A DNA stretch of 64,000 bases from Hyphomicrobiales bacterium (GTDB lineage: Bacteria > Pseudomonadota > Alphaproteobacteria > Rhizobiales > Rhizobiaceae). This document shows, piece after piece, positions 55,664-63,901 of this stretch (position 1 is the first letter of the stretch; the number at the start of each line of letters is the position of its first letter). Under the pieces are notes generated by a model. It did no database searches. It worked only from the letters and a program-made list of their open reading frames with translations, and was not told the origin of the DNA. A program made the position numbers and the translations under genes. The stretch covers positions 1-64,000 of the forward strand of contig UBYA01000018.1 in assembly GCA_900469615.1 (NCBI GenBank), written 5' to 3'.

Positions 55664-55694
55664 AAATATATTTTCATGTATATGATGTGTCAAG
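55664..55694 (-). promoter_or_regulatory. promoter with AT palindrome for the cyclotransferase-like gene
   Basis: On the minus strand, TTGACA (55694-55689) and TATATT (55671-55666) are exactly 17 bases apart, a near-consensus sigma-70 promoter. AAAATATATTTT at 55664-55675 is a perfect palindrome over the -10 and shares a ten-base half-site with the promoter at 49992-50018. Confidence 0.65.
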
Positions 55695-55787
55695 CGCATT
55701 CGCTCCGTCCCGCGGCGATCTTGCAATCCGAGCCTGCTGTGGCACAACGCGGGGATGAGGAGAAAGAATGAAACCGGGAGGTGAACC

Positions 55788-56054
55788 ATGCGTTTTGAAA
55801 TCGCCAACACCCATGCTTACCCGGGGTGCCGGGTAAGGCTCGCCGATGAAGACAACGCAGACGAAATCGTGGCCCAGTTCAGCGACGGCACGATCGCCGG
55901 GGCTCGCTATAGCCGCGACGGCAGCGCCACGATACGCCTTACCATAAGCCCCTACAGGACGGCGCGTGGCACCGATATCGCCGAAAAGTCGTGGATATTG
56001 ACCCCTGACCCGAAAGGCGGCGGCTGGAAGATAAAGGCGCGATCAGCGGATTGA
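55788..56054 (+). CDS. small uncharacterised protein (88 residues)
   Basis: An 88-residue frame with an excellent ribosome site (GGGAGGTG) before its ATG. The protein is hydrophilic, without a signal peptide. It appears rich in beta strands (CRVRLADEDNADEIVAQFSDG, SATIRLTISPYRTARG) with a basic end. I do not recognise the family. It is divergent from the cyclotransferase-like gene and ends next to a decayed regulator gene. Confidence 0.65.
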   Translation: MRFEIANTHAYPGCRVRLADEDNADEIVAQFSDGTIAGARYSRDGSATIRLTISPYRTARGTDIAEKSWILTPDPKGGGWKIKARSAD

Positions 56055-56058
56055 AGTT

Positions 56059-56409
56059 TCAAATTCTGCTGTCGCAATTTCCATGGTTTCGGAGCACCGC
56101 TTGGCCGTTGTCCGCCGATGCTGCGCGTGAGCCACGCGACACGGTCAGAAGATGATCGCGGTAAATCTGTCGGAATTCGCGGAAAGATGCGTAACCGAGC
56201 GCCCGTACCGTGCGCGAGACGGAAGATGGCGCAAGTTCGCACTTCGCCGCTATCGACGAGGCGTTTCCAAATGCGATTGCGTCAGGTCGCGTAAAGCCGA
56301 GCTCCAATATCCGTTTGATCGATGCAGGAAATTCCGTGGTTCTCGAGACGATTCTTTCCTTCAGCTCGGAAACATCTTTGGGTGGGCTTGAGCCGCTGTC
56401 CGGTTGCAT
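56059..56409 (-). pseudogene. truncated RpiR/MurR-family regulator
   Basis: About 117 residues encode an RpiR-type N-terminal helix-turn-helix domain (ASIKRILELGFTRPDAIAFG, SSIAAKCELAPSSVSRTVRALGYASFREFR). The protein then runs into unrelated sequence and stops. The sugar-isomerase (SIS) effector domain of about 150 residues that this family needs is missing. It is therefore a 3-prime-truncated remnant. Confidence 0.7.
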
Positions 56410-56499
56410 GTCATCTCTCCGCTTCGAGCCACTATGTTGCCGCAAGTCGTGCAGGCTCCGGGCTTGCTGGTTTCACGAACAGGCAGCGAAGGAAGATCG

Positions 56500-56915
56500 C
56501 GCCTGAGGATACCGCCTCTCAAGCACGTCGAGCCACCTGCCCTGCTTCGAGGATTCCCGTGCCGCCTCAATCACGAGCTGCATCGTCCGGCCCGTTGCGG
56601 TCCAGGAGACCTCCATCGTACCGACGCATCCGCGCACAAACCGCACGAGAAAGCGGGCCATGTTGACTATATGGCTGCCGACATCCATCAGCGCACCGCC
56701 GTCATCGGGGGCAAGACGCCATGTCCATGGCATGGCAGGTCGCTCAGATAGTCCTCGGCATGGAGGCCCATGAAGGATGTGATGGAACCAAGCTCGCCGT
56801 CCATGATCATTTGACGAGCAAGCGACAGAGCGGGGTTCTTTATGCAGTTGAAGCCAACCTGCGTCACCAGGCCGGACCGCTCTGCCACGTCGACCATTTC
56901 CCCCGCTTGCCCCAA
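56500..56915 (-). pseudogene. degraded Gfo/Idh/MocA-family oxidoreductase
   Basis: Two minus-strand frames together give pieces of a Gfo/Idh/MocA dehydrogenase. One frame reads AGEMVDVAERSGLVTQVGFN and GELGSITSFMGLHAEDYLSD; after a frameshift near 56730-56750 the other reads DDGGALMDVGSHIVNMARFL and soon after GTMEVSWTATGRTMQLV. The N-terminal cofactor domain is missing, and a further stretch between the last two pieces appears deleted. An intact relative is encoded at 60474-61649. Confidence 0.7.
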
Positions 56916-56979
56916 CGACGGTATCCAGCACGACGTCGCACGGGGAGGTCATAGACGCCATCCTTTCGAACGGGCCAAT

Positions 56980-57792
56980 TCATGCGCCGATGGACGCAGG
57001 CGTCTCGCTCCTCGGCTGACCCTCGATCTGGGCTTCGAGGTCCGCCATCGTTTCACCGCCGGCCATCAGATCCGTGATCTCCTCGCGGGTCTTCTCGCCC
57101 TTGGCAAAGTCCGCGGCGACGGCTCCGCGAATGAGGACAGCGAAGTGATCTCCGACGGCCATGGCATGCATCACCTGATGCGTGATGAACACGACCGCCA
57201 GGCCACGGCGTTTCGCCTCGTTGACGATCCGGAGCACATGGGTCGCCTGTTTGACGCCGAGGGCGGCCGTCGGCTCGTCGAGAATGAGGACTTTCGCACC
57301 GAAATGAACGGCGCGGGCAATGGCCAACGACTGGCGCTCGCCACCCGAAAGACCGCCAACCAGCCGGTCGCCGTCATCGATTCTGGTGATGCCGAAGTCG
57401 CGAACCGCCCGGACGGCGATTTCGTTCGCCTTCTTGCGATCGAAAACCTTGAACGGCCCCCAGCCCTTCGTCGGCTCCACGCCCACGAAAAAACTTCTGC
57501 CGATCGACATCAGCGGGAACGTTCCGCCGAATTGGTGAACGGTGGCGATGCCTCGCTCGGCGGCGGCCTTCGGCGTCGGGAACGTGCTCGGCTTGCCCTC
57601 GAACAGGATCGTACCCGAGGTCGGCTGATGCACGCCGGAGAGAATCCTGATCAACGTCGATTTGCCGGCGCCGTTGTCGCCAAGCAAACAAAGAACTTCG
57701 CCGGCCTTGATGTCGATGGAAATGTCGTTCAGGACCTCGATCGGGCCAAAACTCTTGTTGACGTTCTTCAAGGAGAGGATGGGCGTGGCCAT
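56980..57792 (-). CDS. sugar ABC transporter ATPase, single-domain type
   Basis: A 270-residue ATPase with GDNGAGKSTLIRIL, a LSGGERQSLAIARAV signature and VLILDEPTAALGVKQA. It has only one ABC domain, unlike RbsA, as in the FrcA/single-domain branch of sugar importers common in rhizobia. The Q-loop reads GIATVHQFGGTFP. Its ATG overlaps the permease stop by one base (TAATG). It powers the importer encoded upstream on this strand. Confidence 0.92.
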   Translation of the reverse strand: MATPILSLKNVNKSFGPIEVLNDISIDIKAGEVLCLLGDNGAGKSTLIRILSGVHQPTSGTILFEGKPSTFPTPKAAAERGIATVHQFGGTFPLMSIGRSFFVGVEPTKGWGPFKVFDRKKANEIAVRAVRDFGITRIDDGDRLVGGLSGGERQSLAIARAVHFGAKVLILDEPTAALGVKQATHVLRIVNEAKRRGLAVVFITHQVMHAMAVGDHFAVLIRGAVAADFAKGEKTREEITDLMAGGETMADLEAQIEGQPRSETPASIGA

Positions 57793-58796
57793 TATTTCGC
57801 TCCCTTCTTCCTGGTCGTGTGGTTCAAGGCCATATGACGGAAGGTGTTGTTCATCAGGACCGCGATCAGCAGCATCACGCCGATGATCAAGCTAGACAGA
57901 TTGCGGTCGAAGCCCGTGTAGAAGATCCCCTGGTTGACGATGGCGAATGTGATCGTGCCGAAGAAAATCCCGATGACCGACCCGAACCCACCCGTCAGCA
58001 GGACACCGCCGACGACGACCGAAATGATGGTGTTGAAGATGAACGACTGTCCGGTCGAAACCTGAGCGGAGCTGTACATGATGGTCTGGCACATGCCGAC
58101 GAAGGCCGCCGAGAGCGAAGACAGGATGAACAGGCCGACCGTCAGCTTGCTGGTTGGTATGCCGGCATTGCGGGCGGAAATCCGGTCGCCTCCAAGAGCG
58201 AAGACCCAGTTGCCCCAAGGCGACAGATGCAGGAAGAAGAAGTAGAGCGCCATAAGAACGAGCCACCAGACGATCATCACCTGGAAACCGCTGCCGATGT
58301 AACTTCCAAAGATGGTCTTCGCCCAGGCCGGCGACATCATGGACAGAGACGTCGTCTTCGTCAGGACGATCGACAGGAACAGCATCAGACCCGCTATGGC
58401 GAAGAGCGTGCCCATGGTCACGATGAGGGATGGCACTGCAGTACGGATGACCATGAGGCCATTGATGAGCCCGACGAGGGCGCCGAATGCCAGGGTCGCA
58501 ATAATTCCCACTGCTATGGGCAGGCCGCAATAGCCGGAGATGATGGCGATGCACATCGAGGAGGCCGGCACCATGGCGCCGATCGAGATGTCCAGTTCGC
58601 CGGCAATCATCAGAAAGCCGATGGGAACGGCGATAATGCCCAGATTTGCAGCCACGTTCAGCCAGCTTGCGATACCGTTCGGCGACAGGAACAGAACGCC
58701 GCCGAAAATGGTGAAGAAAACCGCGACGAAGACCATGCCGAGAAAAGCCCCCATCTCGGGACGTCTCATGAGGTTGTCGATAGATAGTTTTTCCAT
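57792..58796 (-). CDS. sugar ABC transporter permease, RbsC/FrcC-like
   Basis: A 334-residue permease with about ten membrane segments. Markers are MIAGELDISIGAMVPASSM, NGLMVIRTAVPSLIVTMGTL, ALGGDRISARNAGIPTSKL and VVVGGVLLTGGFGSVIGIFFGT. ATG 58796 was chosen over an upstream one because it precedes the cytoplasmic arm and first helix. It follows the binding-protein gene after a gap that carries a ten-base-pair hairpin. Confidence 0.92.
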   Translation of the reverse strand: MEKLSIDNLMRRPEMGAFLGMVFVAVFFTIFGGVLFLSPNGIASWLNVAANLGIIAVPIGFLMIAGELDISIGAMVPASSMCIAIISGYCGLPIAVGIIATLAFGALVGLINGLMVIRTAVPSLIVTMGTLFAIAGLMLFLSIVLTKTTSLSMMSPAWAKTIFGSYIGSGFQVMIVWWLVLMALYFFFLHLSPWGNWVFALGGDRISARNAGIPTSKLTVGLFILSSLSAAFVGMCQTIMYSSAQVSTGQSFIFNTIISVVVGGVLLTGGFGSVIGIFFGTITFAIVNQGIFYTGFDRNLSSLIIGVMLLIAVLMNNTFRHMALNHTTRKKGAK

Positions 58797-58836
58797 GATG
58801 CGCCTCCCCGCATGGTCCAACCAATTTTACCTTCCA

Positions 58837-58864
58837 GGCCAGCCCTGGAACCGGAGGGCTGGCC
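58837..58864 (-). promoter_or_regulatory. intercistronic stem-loop after the sugar-binding protein gene
   Basis: A perfect ten-base-pair hairpin, 58837-58846 (GGCCAGCCCT) with 58855-58864, eight-base loop, between the binding-protein and permease genes. Confidence 0.65.
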
Positions 58865-58881
58865 ACACGCCCGGGCTATCG

Positions 58882-59853
58882 TCAGCGAACGCCGTTCTGG
58901 ACGCCGTTCAGGGCGGCGCCGATGTTGGACGAGTCGACGATCGCCGGGCCGGTCAGCACCGGATTCGTCGGAATTTCCAGGCCGTAGTCGATATTCGCGG
59001 CAAGCGTCGTCGTCGCCAGGAACGATTGCAGATACGGCTGCTGGTCGATCGCCATCAGCTGCTGGCCATTTTTGATGCGGTCGAGCACGGATGCGCTCAT
59101 GTCGAAGGTGCCAAGCTTGACCTTGTCGCCCACGCCCGCTTGCTGGATACCCATCGCCGCCGCGTCGGCGGTCTGCGCACCGAGTGTCATGACGGCGTCG
59201 ATCGACGGATCCTTCAGCAGCTCGGCCTTAATGGCTTCCGCCGTGCCGGCCATATCCGACTGTACGCTCGATGGCAGCCGCAGAGGCTCGACCTCCGCGC
59301 CGCCGGCCTTGGCGCCGTCGGTCACACCTTTGCAACGCGTTTCGAGATTGACAGCCCCCGGGACGTGGATGACGCAGAGAATCTTCTTGGCGCCTTGCTT
59401 CGCCAGATAGGCGCCGCCTGCATTTCCTGCGACCGCCTCGTCCGTACCGAAGTAATTCAGACCGATGGCATCCTGGCTCTTGTCGCCCGTCCGGGTGTTG
59501 TAGAGCATGATCTTGATGCCCTTCTTTGCCGCTTCCTGGAGTGCGGGAATCTGCGCCTCCGGCACCCAAACCGGAATAGCGATGCCTTGAACGTTCTGAC
59601 TGATTGCCGTGTTGATCAGGCCGACCAGATCGGGTCCAAAATTGTCATAGTTGGGAACGGTCATGTAGCTGACGGAGCCGCCATGCGCCTTCACGACCAT
59701 CGTCGCATCATCCACGCCTTTCTTGATGGCATTGAAGAATGCGTCCTGCGCCGAGCCGGAAATCACGGCGATATTGGCGGCATGCGACTGCGCGGCGGCA
59801 AGCGCGAGCGAGGCCGTCGCGAGCATCACCTTCGTAAGGGCTTTCAATTTCAT
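58882..59853 (-). CDS. sugar ABC transporter binding protein
   Basis: A 323-residue family 4-type periplasmic binding protein. The signal peptide ends at SHAAN. Conserved stretches are IAVISGSAQDAFFNAIKKGVDD, NTAISQNVQGIAIPVWVPEA and DAVMTLGAQTADAAAMGIQQAG. GAGGAG precedes the ATG. It heads a three-gene importer operon (binding protein, permease, ATPase) under a promoter whose spacer is a LacI-type operator. The sugar or polyol is probably the substrate of the dehydrogenase and isomerase encoded divergently. Confidence 0.92.
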   Translation of the reverse strand: MKLKALTKVMLATASLALAAAQSHAANIAVISGSAQDAFFNAIKKGVDDATMVVKAHGGSVSYMTVPNYDNFGPDLVGLINTAISQNVQGIAIPVWVPEAQIPALQEAAKKGIKIMLYNTRTGDKSQDAIGLNYFGTDEAVAGNAGGAYLAKQGAKKILCVIHVPGAVNLETRCKGVTDGAKAGGAEVEPLRLPSSVQSDMAGTAEAIKAELLKDPSIDAVMTLGAQTADAAAMGIQQAGVGDKVKLGTFDMSASVLDRIKNGQQLMAIDQQPYLQSFLATTTLAANIDYGLEIPTNPVLTGPAIVDSSNIGAALNGVQNGVR

Positions 59854-60036
59854 TGTTCACTCCTCCTCTTGCCCGCCACGATGGCGGGATCTCCAACCTC
59901 GGCGCTTGACGGGGCGCCATATGCAGAACCTTCGCGGCCTGGAAGGGCGAGACCATCTCTTCGCGATCAGGAATCCCGCGGGTCCGATCGCCACCTCCCA
60001 TTCTCGTTGCACCCTCCCGGCGCCAACTTTCACTGC

Positions 60037-60065
60037 TCAATATTGGAGCGCTCCAATATTGTCAA
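60037..60065 (-). promoter_or_regulatory. promoter with LacI-type operator (importer operon)
   Basis: On the minus strand, TTGACA (60065-60060) and TATTGA (60042-60037) are 17 bases apart. A perfect 24-base palindrome, half-site CAATATTGGAGC, runs from 60038 to 60061 and fills the spacer. The core TTGGAGCGCTCCAA is of the kind bound by LacI-family repressors, with a central CG. Confidence 0.8.
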
Positions 60066-60389
60066 TCGAAAAATCGAATGAAAGACGGAGGCCGATCCGC
60101 GAGTCATCAGAAATCGGCTCATCCGAAGGGCAATGACCAACCGCACTGCCTGAAAAGTCATCAACCACCATATCGATCGGGGCCGAGAGGCATCACCTAT
60201 CCACGATCTTTGTATAACCATCTATTTTTATTTATATATTTCTCCCTATGCGCGCGCCTGCCCAAGAGCAGCTCTCCAACTTCCCCCTCCTGTCTACGCA
60301 TTCTCCAGCCATCAAAGAGAGTGCCCCGCGCATAGTTACAGGCGGCAACGAATACCATCACACCACATTCAGCTCTTTAAAATTTCCAA

Positions 60390-60418
60390 TTGACTGAATT
60401 GGAGCGCTCCAATATCAA
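60390..60418 (+). promoter_or_regulatory. promoter with LacI-type operator (dehydrogenase operon)
   Basis: TTGACT (60390-60395) and TATCAA (60413-60418) are 17 bases apart. The palindrome ATTGGAGCGCTCCAAT at 60398-60413 lies in the spacer, with the same core as the operator at 60038-60061. It precedes the GTG at 60474. Confidence 0.8.
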
Positions 60419-60473
60419 TAACCGCGCTCCGGCTGATTGAACCAGCATCATCGGACGCAAAGGGAGGTATGAA

Positions 60474-61649
60474 GTGAGCAACGGGATCGGAATCGTCGGC
60501 GCCGGCATGATCGGCGCCGCGCACGCGTTCGGCTATCGGAACCATCTGTCGAAATTTGCATCGCGCCTGCCGGGCCTCAACCTGACCGCAGTCGCTGATC
60601 CGAACGCAACGCTCGCCAGACAGTTGGCGCGGAGCTTCGGCTTCTCCCGCACGGTCTCCGACTGGAGAGAGGTTGTTTCGGACCCGGAAATCGGGGTGAT
60701 CAGCGTCGCGCTACCGAATTTCCTGCATGTCGATGCAGTCGAAGCCGCCCTTGCCGCCGGCAAGCATGTTCTCTGCGAAAAGCCCCTTGCCCTGTCGGCT
60801 TCGCAGGCACGCCGATTGTACGAGCAGGGCAAGTCGTCCAGCGTCTGCGCGGCCACGGTCTTCAATTATCGCCGCATTCCGGCAGTCACCGAAATCCGCA
60901 ACATGATCTCGGCTGGCGAACTCGGTGAGATCGTCAACATTCTCGTTCAGTTCCAGTGCGAATACGCGGCAGACCCTCAATTGCCCCACTCGTGGAGATA
61001 CGAGCGCAACCGGGCCGGACCGGGCGCGCTGCTCGACATCGGCACGCACGCAATCGACACTGCCCGCTTCCTTTGCGGCGAAGTCTCGGAAGTCGCCGGC
61101 GCGGTGTCGACCATTTCCATCAAGGAGCGTTTCCTGGCTGCCTCCTCGACGGTGGGACACAATCGAGTCGAGCTAAGCTCCGAACGCCGTCCCGTCGACA
61201 ACGACGACGTCATGTCCGCTCTGTTGCGCTTCGATAGCGGCGCCCAGGGATTGTTTTCCGCCAGCCGCGTTGCGATCGGCATGGGCAACACGCTCTCGTT
61301 CGAGGTCTTTGGAACGAAAGCAACCGCCCGCTTCTCGACACAGTCGATCAACCAGTATCAGATCGCCCGCTTCGACGGCAGCGGCCAGACGCCGTTTGCG
61401 ACCGTTTTCAATCGCCCGTCGTCACCCAACGTGGGATCGATGCTGCCCGTGCCGTTCGATGGAGTCGCGGTCGGATACGCGGAGGTCTTCGGGTTCATGA
61501 TCCACGACTTCCTGAACGCGATCGCCGAGGGCCGTCCGATCTCAGACGGTACGCTGCTCGACGGCCTTCGCGCGGCCGAAGTCCTCGATGCGATTCAGGC
61601 GTCGGCGGACAACGGCGGCCCGGTGACGGTGGAACGGTCTCCGGTCTGA
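60474..61649 (+). CDS. Gfo/Idh/MocA-family NAD(P)-dependent oxidoreductase
   Basis: A 391-residue dehydrogenase starting at GTG 60474 after GGGAGGT. The N-terminal Rossmann domain has GIVGAGMIGAAHAFGYRNH, and the catalytic lysine lies in HVLCEKPLALS. The C-terminal domain has LLDIGTHAIDTARFLCGE with the conserved Asp and His. The family oxidises or reduces sugars and inositols. With a sugar importer opposite and an isomerase-like gene next, it likely acts on an imported sugar, cyclitol or its keto form. Confidence 0.92.
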   Translation: MSNGIGIVGAGMIGAAHAFGYRNHLSKFASRLPGLNLTAVADPNATLARQLARSFGFSRTVSDWREVVSDPEIGVISVALPNFLHVDAVEAALAAGKHVLCEKPLALSASQARRLYEQGKSSSVCAATVFNYRRIPAVTEIRNMISAGELGEIVNILVQFQCEYAADPQLPHSWRYERNRAGPGALLDIGTHAIDTARFLCGEVSEVAGAVSTISIKERFLAASSTVGHNRVELSSERRPVDNDDVMSALLRFDSGAQGLFSASRVAIGMGNTLSFEVFGTKATARFSTQSINQYQIARFDGSGQTPFATVFNRPSSPNVGSMLPVPFDGVAVGYAEVFGFMIHDFLNAIAEGRPISDGTLLDGLRAAEVLDAIQASADNGGPVTVERSPV

Positions 61650-61671
61650 TGGAAATGTGAGGAGGATATCG

Positions 61672-62616
61672 ATGAAGATAGGTTTGAACACCGATGGCTT
61701 CGGCGCTTTCGGTCTGGACGAATGCCTGGACAAGGTCGCCGCGCTCGGGTTGAGCTGCGTCGAATTCGGGATGGGAGGCTGGTCGAGCGCGCCGCATCTG
61801 AAGGTGGAGGCGCTGCTTACGAGCGCTTCGGAGCGGGATCGGCTGCTGGGCAAGCTACGCGACCGCGAATTGGAAATCTCCGCCCTGAACTGCTCCGGCA
61901 ACCAGCTCCATCCCGGCCGGATCGGACCCGACGATACGGACCTTGCCTACAAGACGCTGGAACTCGCAAAACTGCTCGGTGTCCGGCGGGTGGTCATGAT
62001 GTCCGGCCTTCCGGGCGCTCCCGGCGATAGCCATCCCAACTGGATCACCTCCTCATGGCCTCTCGAGGCGATGGAAATTCTGGAGTGGCAATGGAGCGAA
62101 AGGGTCATTCCCTGGTGGAAACAATTCGCCTCCAAGGCGGAAACGGACGGCATACGCCTCTGCGTGGAGCAGCACGGCCGTCAGGTAGTCTACAACACCG
62201 AGAGCTTCTTCCGGTTGCGCGACGCCGTCGGCCCGGTCGTGGGGGTAAATTTCGACCCGTCGCACCTCATCTGGATGGGAGGCGACCCCGTTTCCGCCAT
62301 TCAGGCTCTGGGAGAGTGCATCTACCACGTCCACGGCAAGGATTCCCGTATCGAACCAGCGTCGAAGGTGAATGGACTTCTTGACCCCAAGCATGTGACC
62401 CCGGTCCATTCACGCTACTGGAATTTCGTCTCGCTCGGCCACGGCAGTTCGGTCCGCGCCTGGCTGGACATCGTGCGCGCATTGCGGGCCGCCGGTTATG
62501 ACGACGTCATCTCCATCGAGAACGAGGATTATTCCATGGCAGCCGAGGATGCGGTCGCGACCTCTGCCGCCACGTTGCGTTTCTGCATCCAGCAAAGCAC
62601 CGAAGAGGCCGCGTGA
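61672..62616 (+). CDS. sugar phosphate isomerase/epimerase-like (xylose isomerase-like TIM barrel) protein
   Basis: A 314-residue AP-endonuclease-2-like TIM barrel protein. Metal-binding candidates are Glu in LCVEQHGRQVVYN, Asp and His in VGVNFDPSHLIWMGGDP, His in YHVHGKD and Glu in VISIENEDY. GGAGGATATC precedes the ATG. Such proteins isomerise or epimerise keto sugars or dehydrate keto-inositols. It is co-transcribed with the Gfo/Idh/MocA dehydrogenase, a very common pairing in sugar or inositol catabolism. Confidence 0.9.
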   Translation: MKIGLNTDGFGAFGLDECLDKVAALGLSCVEFGMGGWSSAPHLKVEALLTSASERDRLLGKLRDRELEISALNCSGNQLHPGRIGPDDTDLAYKTLELAKLLGVRRVVMMSGLPGAPGDSHPNWITSSWPLEAMEILEWQWSERVIPWWKQFASKAETDGIRLCVEQHGRQVVYNTESFFRLRDAVGPVVGVNFDPSHLIWMGGDPVSAIQALGECIYHVHGKDSRIEPASKVNGLLDPKHVTPVHSRYWNFVSLGHGSSVRAWLDIVRALRAAGYDDVISIENEDYSMAAEDAVATSAATLRFCIQQSTEEAA

Positions 62617-62857
62617 TGCGCATATTCCGGCAAGTTCGGCCGTAGCGGCTCGGACAGCCCGATCGATGGTGGAAAGGCGAAGGAGGCGATGGGCGGGCAT
62701 AGGTAGAACCCGCAATGCCGCAACCCCGGCGGACGGCTTTCGGTGACGGGTCACGCATTCTGCAACAGTATGCTATAGCGTGACGATGCACCCGGACCGG
62801 GCACCGCTGCATCAGCGGCTGCCCGTTCGCCGCATTCGACATGATGAAAGAAAACTG

Positions 62858-63901
62858 ATGAGCAAGACGCCGCCGAAACTCACTCTGATGGACATCGCCA
62901 ATAGAGCAGGTGTTTCGCGGTCGCTTGCATCGCTTGCCTTGCGGGGGGACCCCGGCGTCAACCCGGACAAGCGCGCAAGGATTCTCAAGATTGCCGAAGA
63001 ACTCAACTACACGCCCGATCTTTCGGCACGCAGGCTGGCAAGCGGCGGCACCCGCACTATCGGCGTGCTTCTGTCGGACATCTTGAACCCCTTCACCGCA
63101 TCGGTCGCGAAAAGCATAGACGCTTCGGCCAGAGAGAAGGGGTACGAAGTGCTTCTTTCCCTGGAAGGTCATTCGGATCCTGCCGCCGAAAAAGCGATCC
63201 AGTCTCTCGTTGCCCAGCGTGTCGCCGGCCTGATACTGATCGGCTCCCCGGAATCCACCGCAGCGATCGAACGGATAGGGCGGCATCTGCCGGTAGTCTA
63301 CTTCGGGCGGCATCTTTCCAACGAACGGATCGACAGCGTCAGCAATGACGACCACCTCGGGGCTTCCCTCATTGTCCGACATCTGATCGAACTCGGACAT
63401 CGCAATATCGTGCATATCGACGGCGGCCCCTATGCCGGCTCGCAGCGCCGCCGTGAAGCTTATTGCGCAGCGATGGAAGCGGAAGGGCTCGTGCCCAGAG
63501 TCTATTCTGGAAGGCATACGCTCGACGGTGGCGTCGAGGCCATGGACGCCATCCTCGCCCAGAAACCGCGTCCGACCGCCATCTTCGCGTCCAACGATCT
63601 CGAGGCGCTTGGCGTCCTCAGCCGGCTGCTGAAGGAAGGCATCAGCGTACCTCAGGACGTCGCGGTGGTCGGATATGACGATATTCCATTCGCTGAATCC
63701 GAAACGATGTCCCTCACGACCGTCCGCCAGCCGATACAGTACATGGCAAGCCAAAGCCTCGACATCCTCCTGTCCCGCATGCAGAAACCCGACGAGCCGG
63801 CGATGCATGTGCTGATCGCCCCCTCGCTGGTGATCCGGCGCACGACTGTCCAGTCCGAGCAGGGCGGCGAGAAGGAGAAACTACGCTCCAAGACGCTCTA
63901 G
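62858..63901 (+). CDS. LacI-family transcriptional repressor
   Basis: A 347-residue LacI regulator. The headpiece is at about 8-60 (TLMDIANRAGVSRSLASLALRG, ILKIAEELNYTPDLSARRLASG), followed by a periplasmic-binding-like effector domain (IGVLLSDILNPFTASVAKSI, FASNDLEALGVLSRLLKEGI, VAVVGYDDIPFAES, LTTVRQPIQYMA). ATG 62858 is preferred over an upstream one because it starts just before the headpiece. It is the last gene of the operon and the obvious ligand of the operators at 60038-60061 and 60398-60413. Confidence 0.93.
   Translation: MSKTPPKLTLMDIANRAGVSRSLASLALRGDPGVNPDKRARILKIAEELNYTPDLSARRLASGGTRTIGVLLSDILNPFTASVAKSIDASAREKGYEVLLSLEGHSDPAAEKAIQSLVAQRVAGLILIGSPESTAAIERIGRHLPVVYFGRHLSNERIDSVSNDDHLGASLIVRHLIELGHRNIVHIDGGPYAGSQRRREAYCAAMEAEGLVPRVYSGRHTLDGGVEAMDAILAQKPRPTAIFASNDLEALGVLSRLLKEGISVPQDVAVVGYDDIPFAESETMSLTTVRQPIQYMASQSLDILLSRMQKPDEPAMHVLIAPSLVIRRTTVQSEQGGEKEKLRSKTL

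Larger units (their letters stand above)
59854..60473. other. divergent regulatory region between importer and catabolic operons
   Basis: This 620-base gap has no credible gene; an 85-codon frame at 60078-60335 has no ribosome site or family resemblance. It carries LacI-type operators at 60038-60061 and 60398-60413, one in each divergent promoter. An AT-rich stretch lies between them at about 60210-60245. Confidence 0.7.

Noticed and set aside
60078..60335. 85-codon frame in the divergent LacI-regulated region
   Set aside because: No ribosome site or resemblance to a family; it sits between two operators in an AT-rich regulatory stretch.
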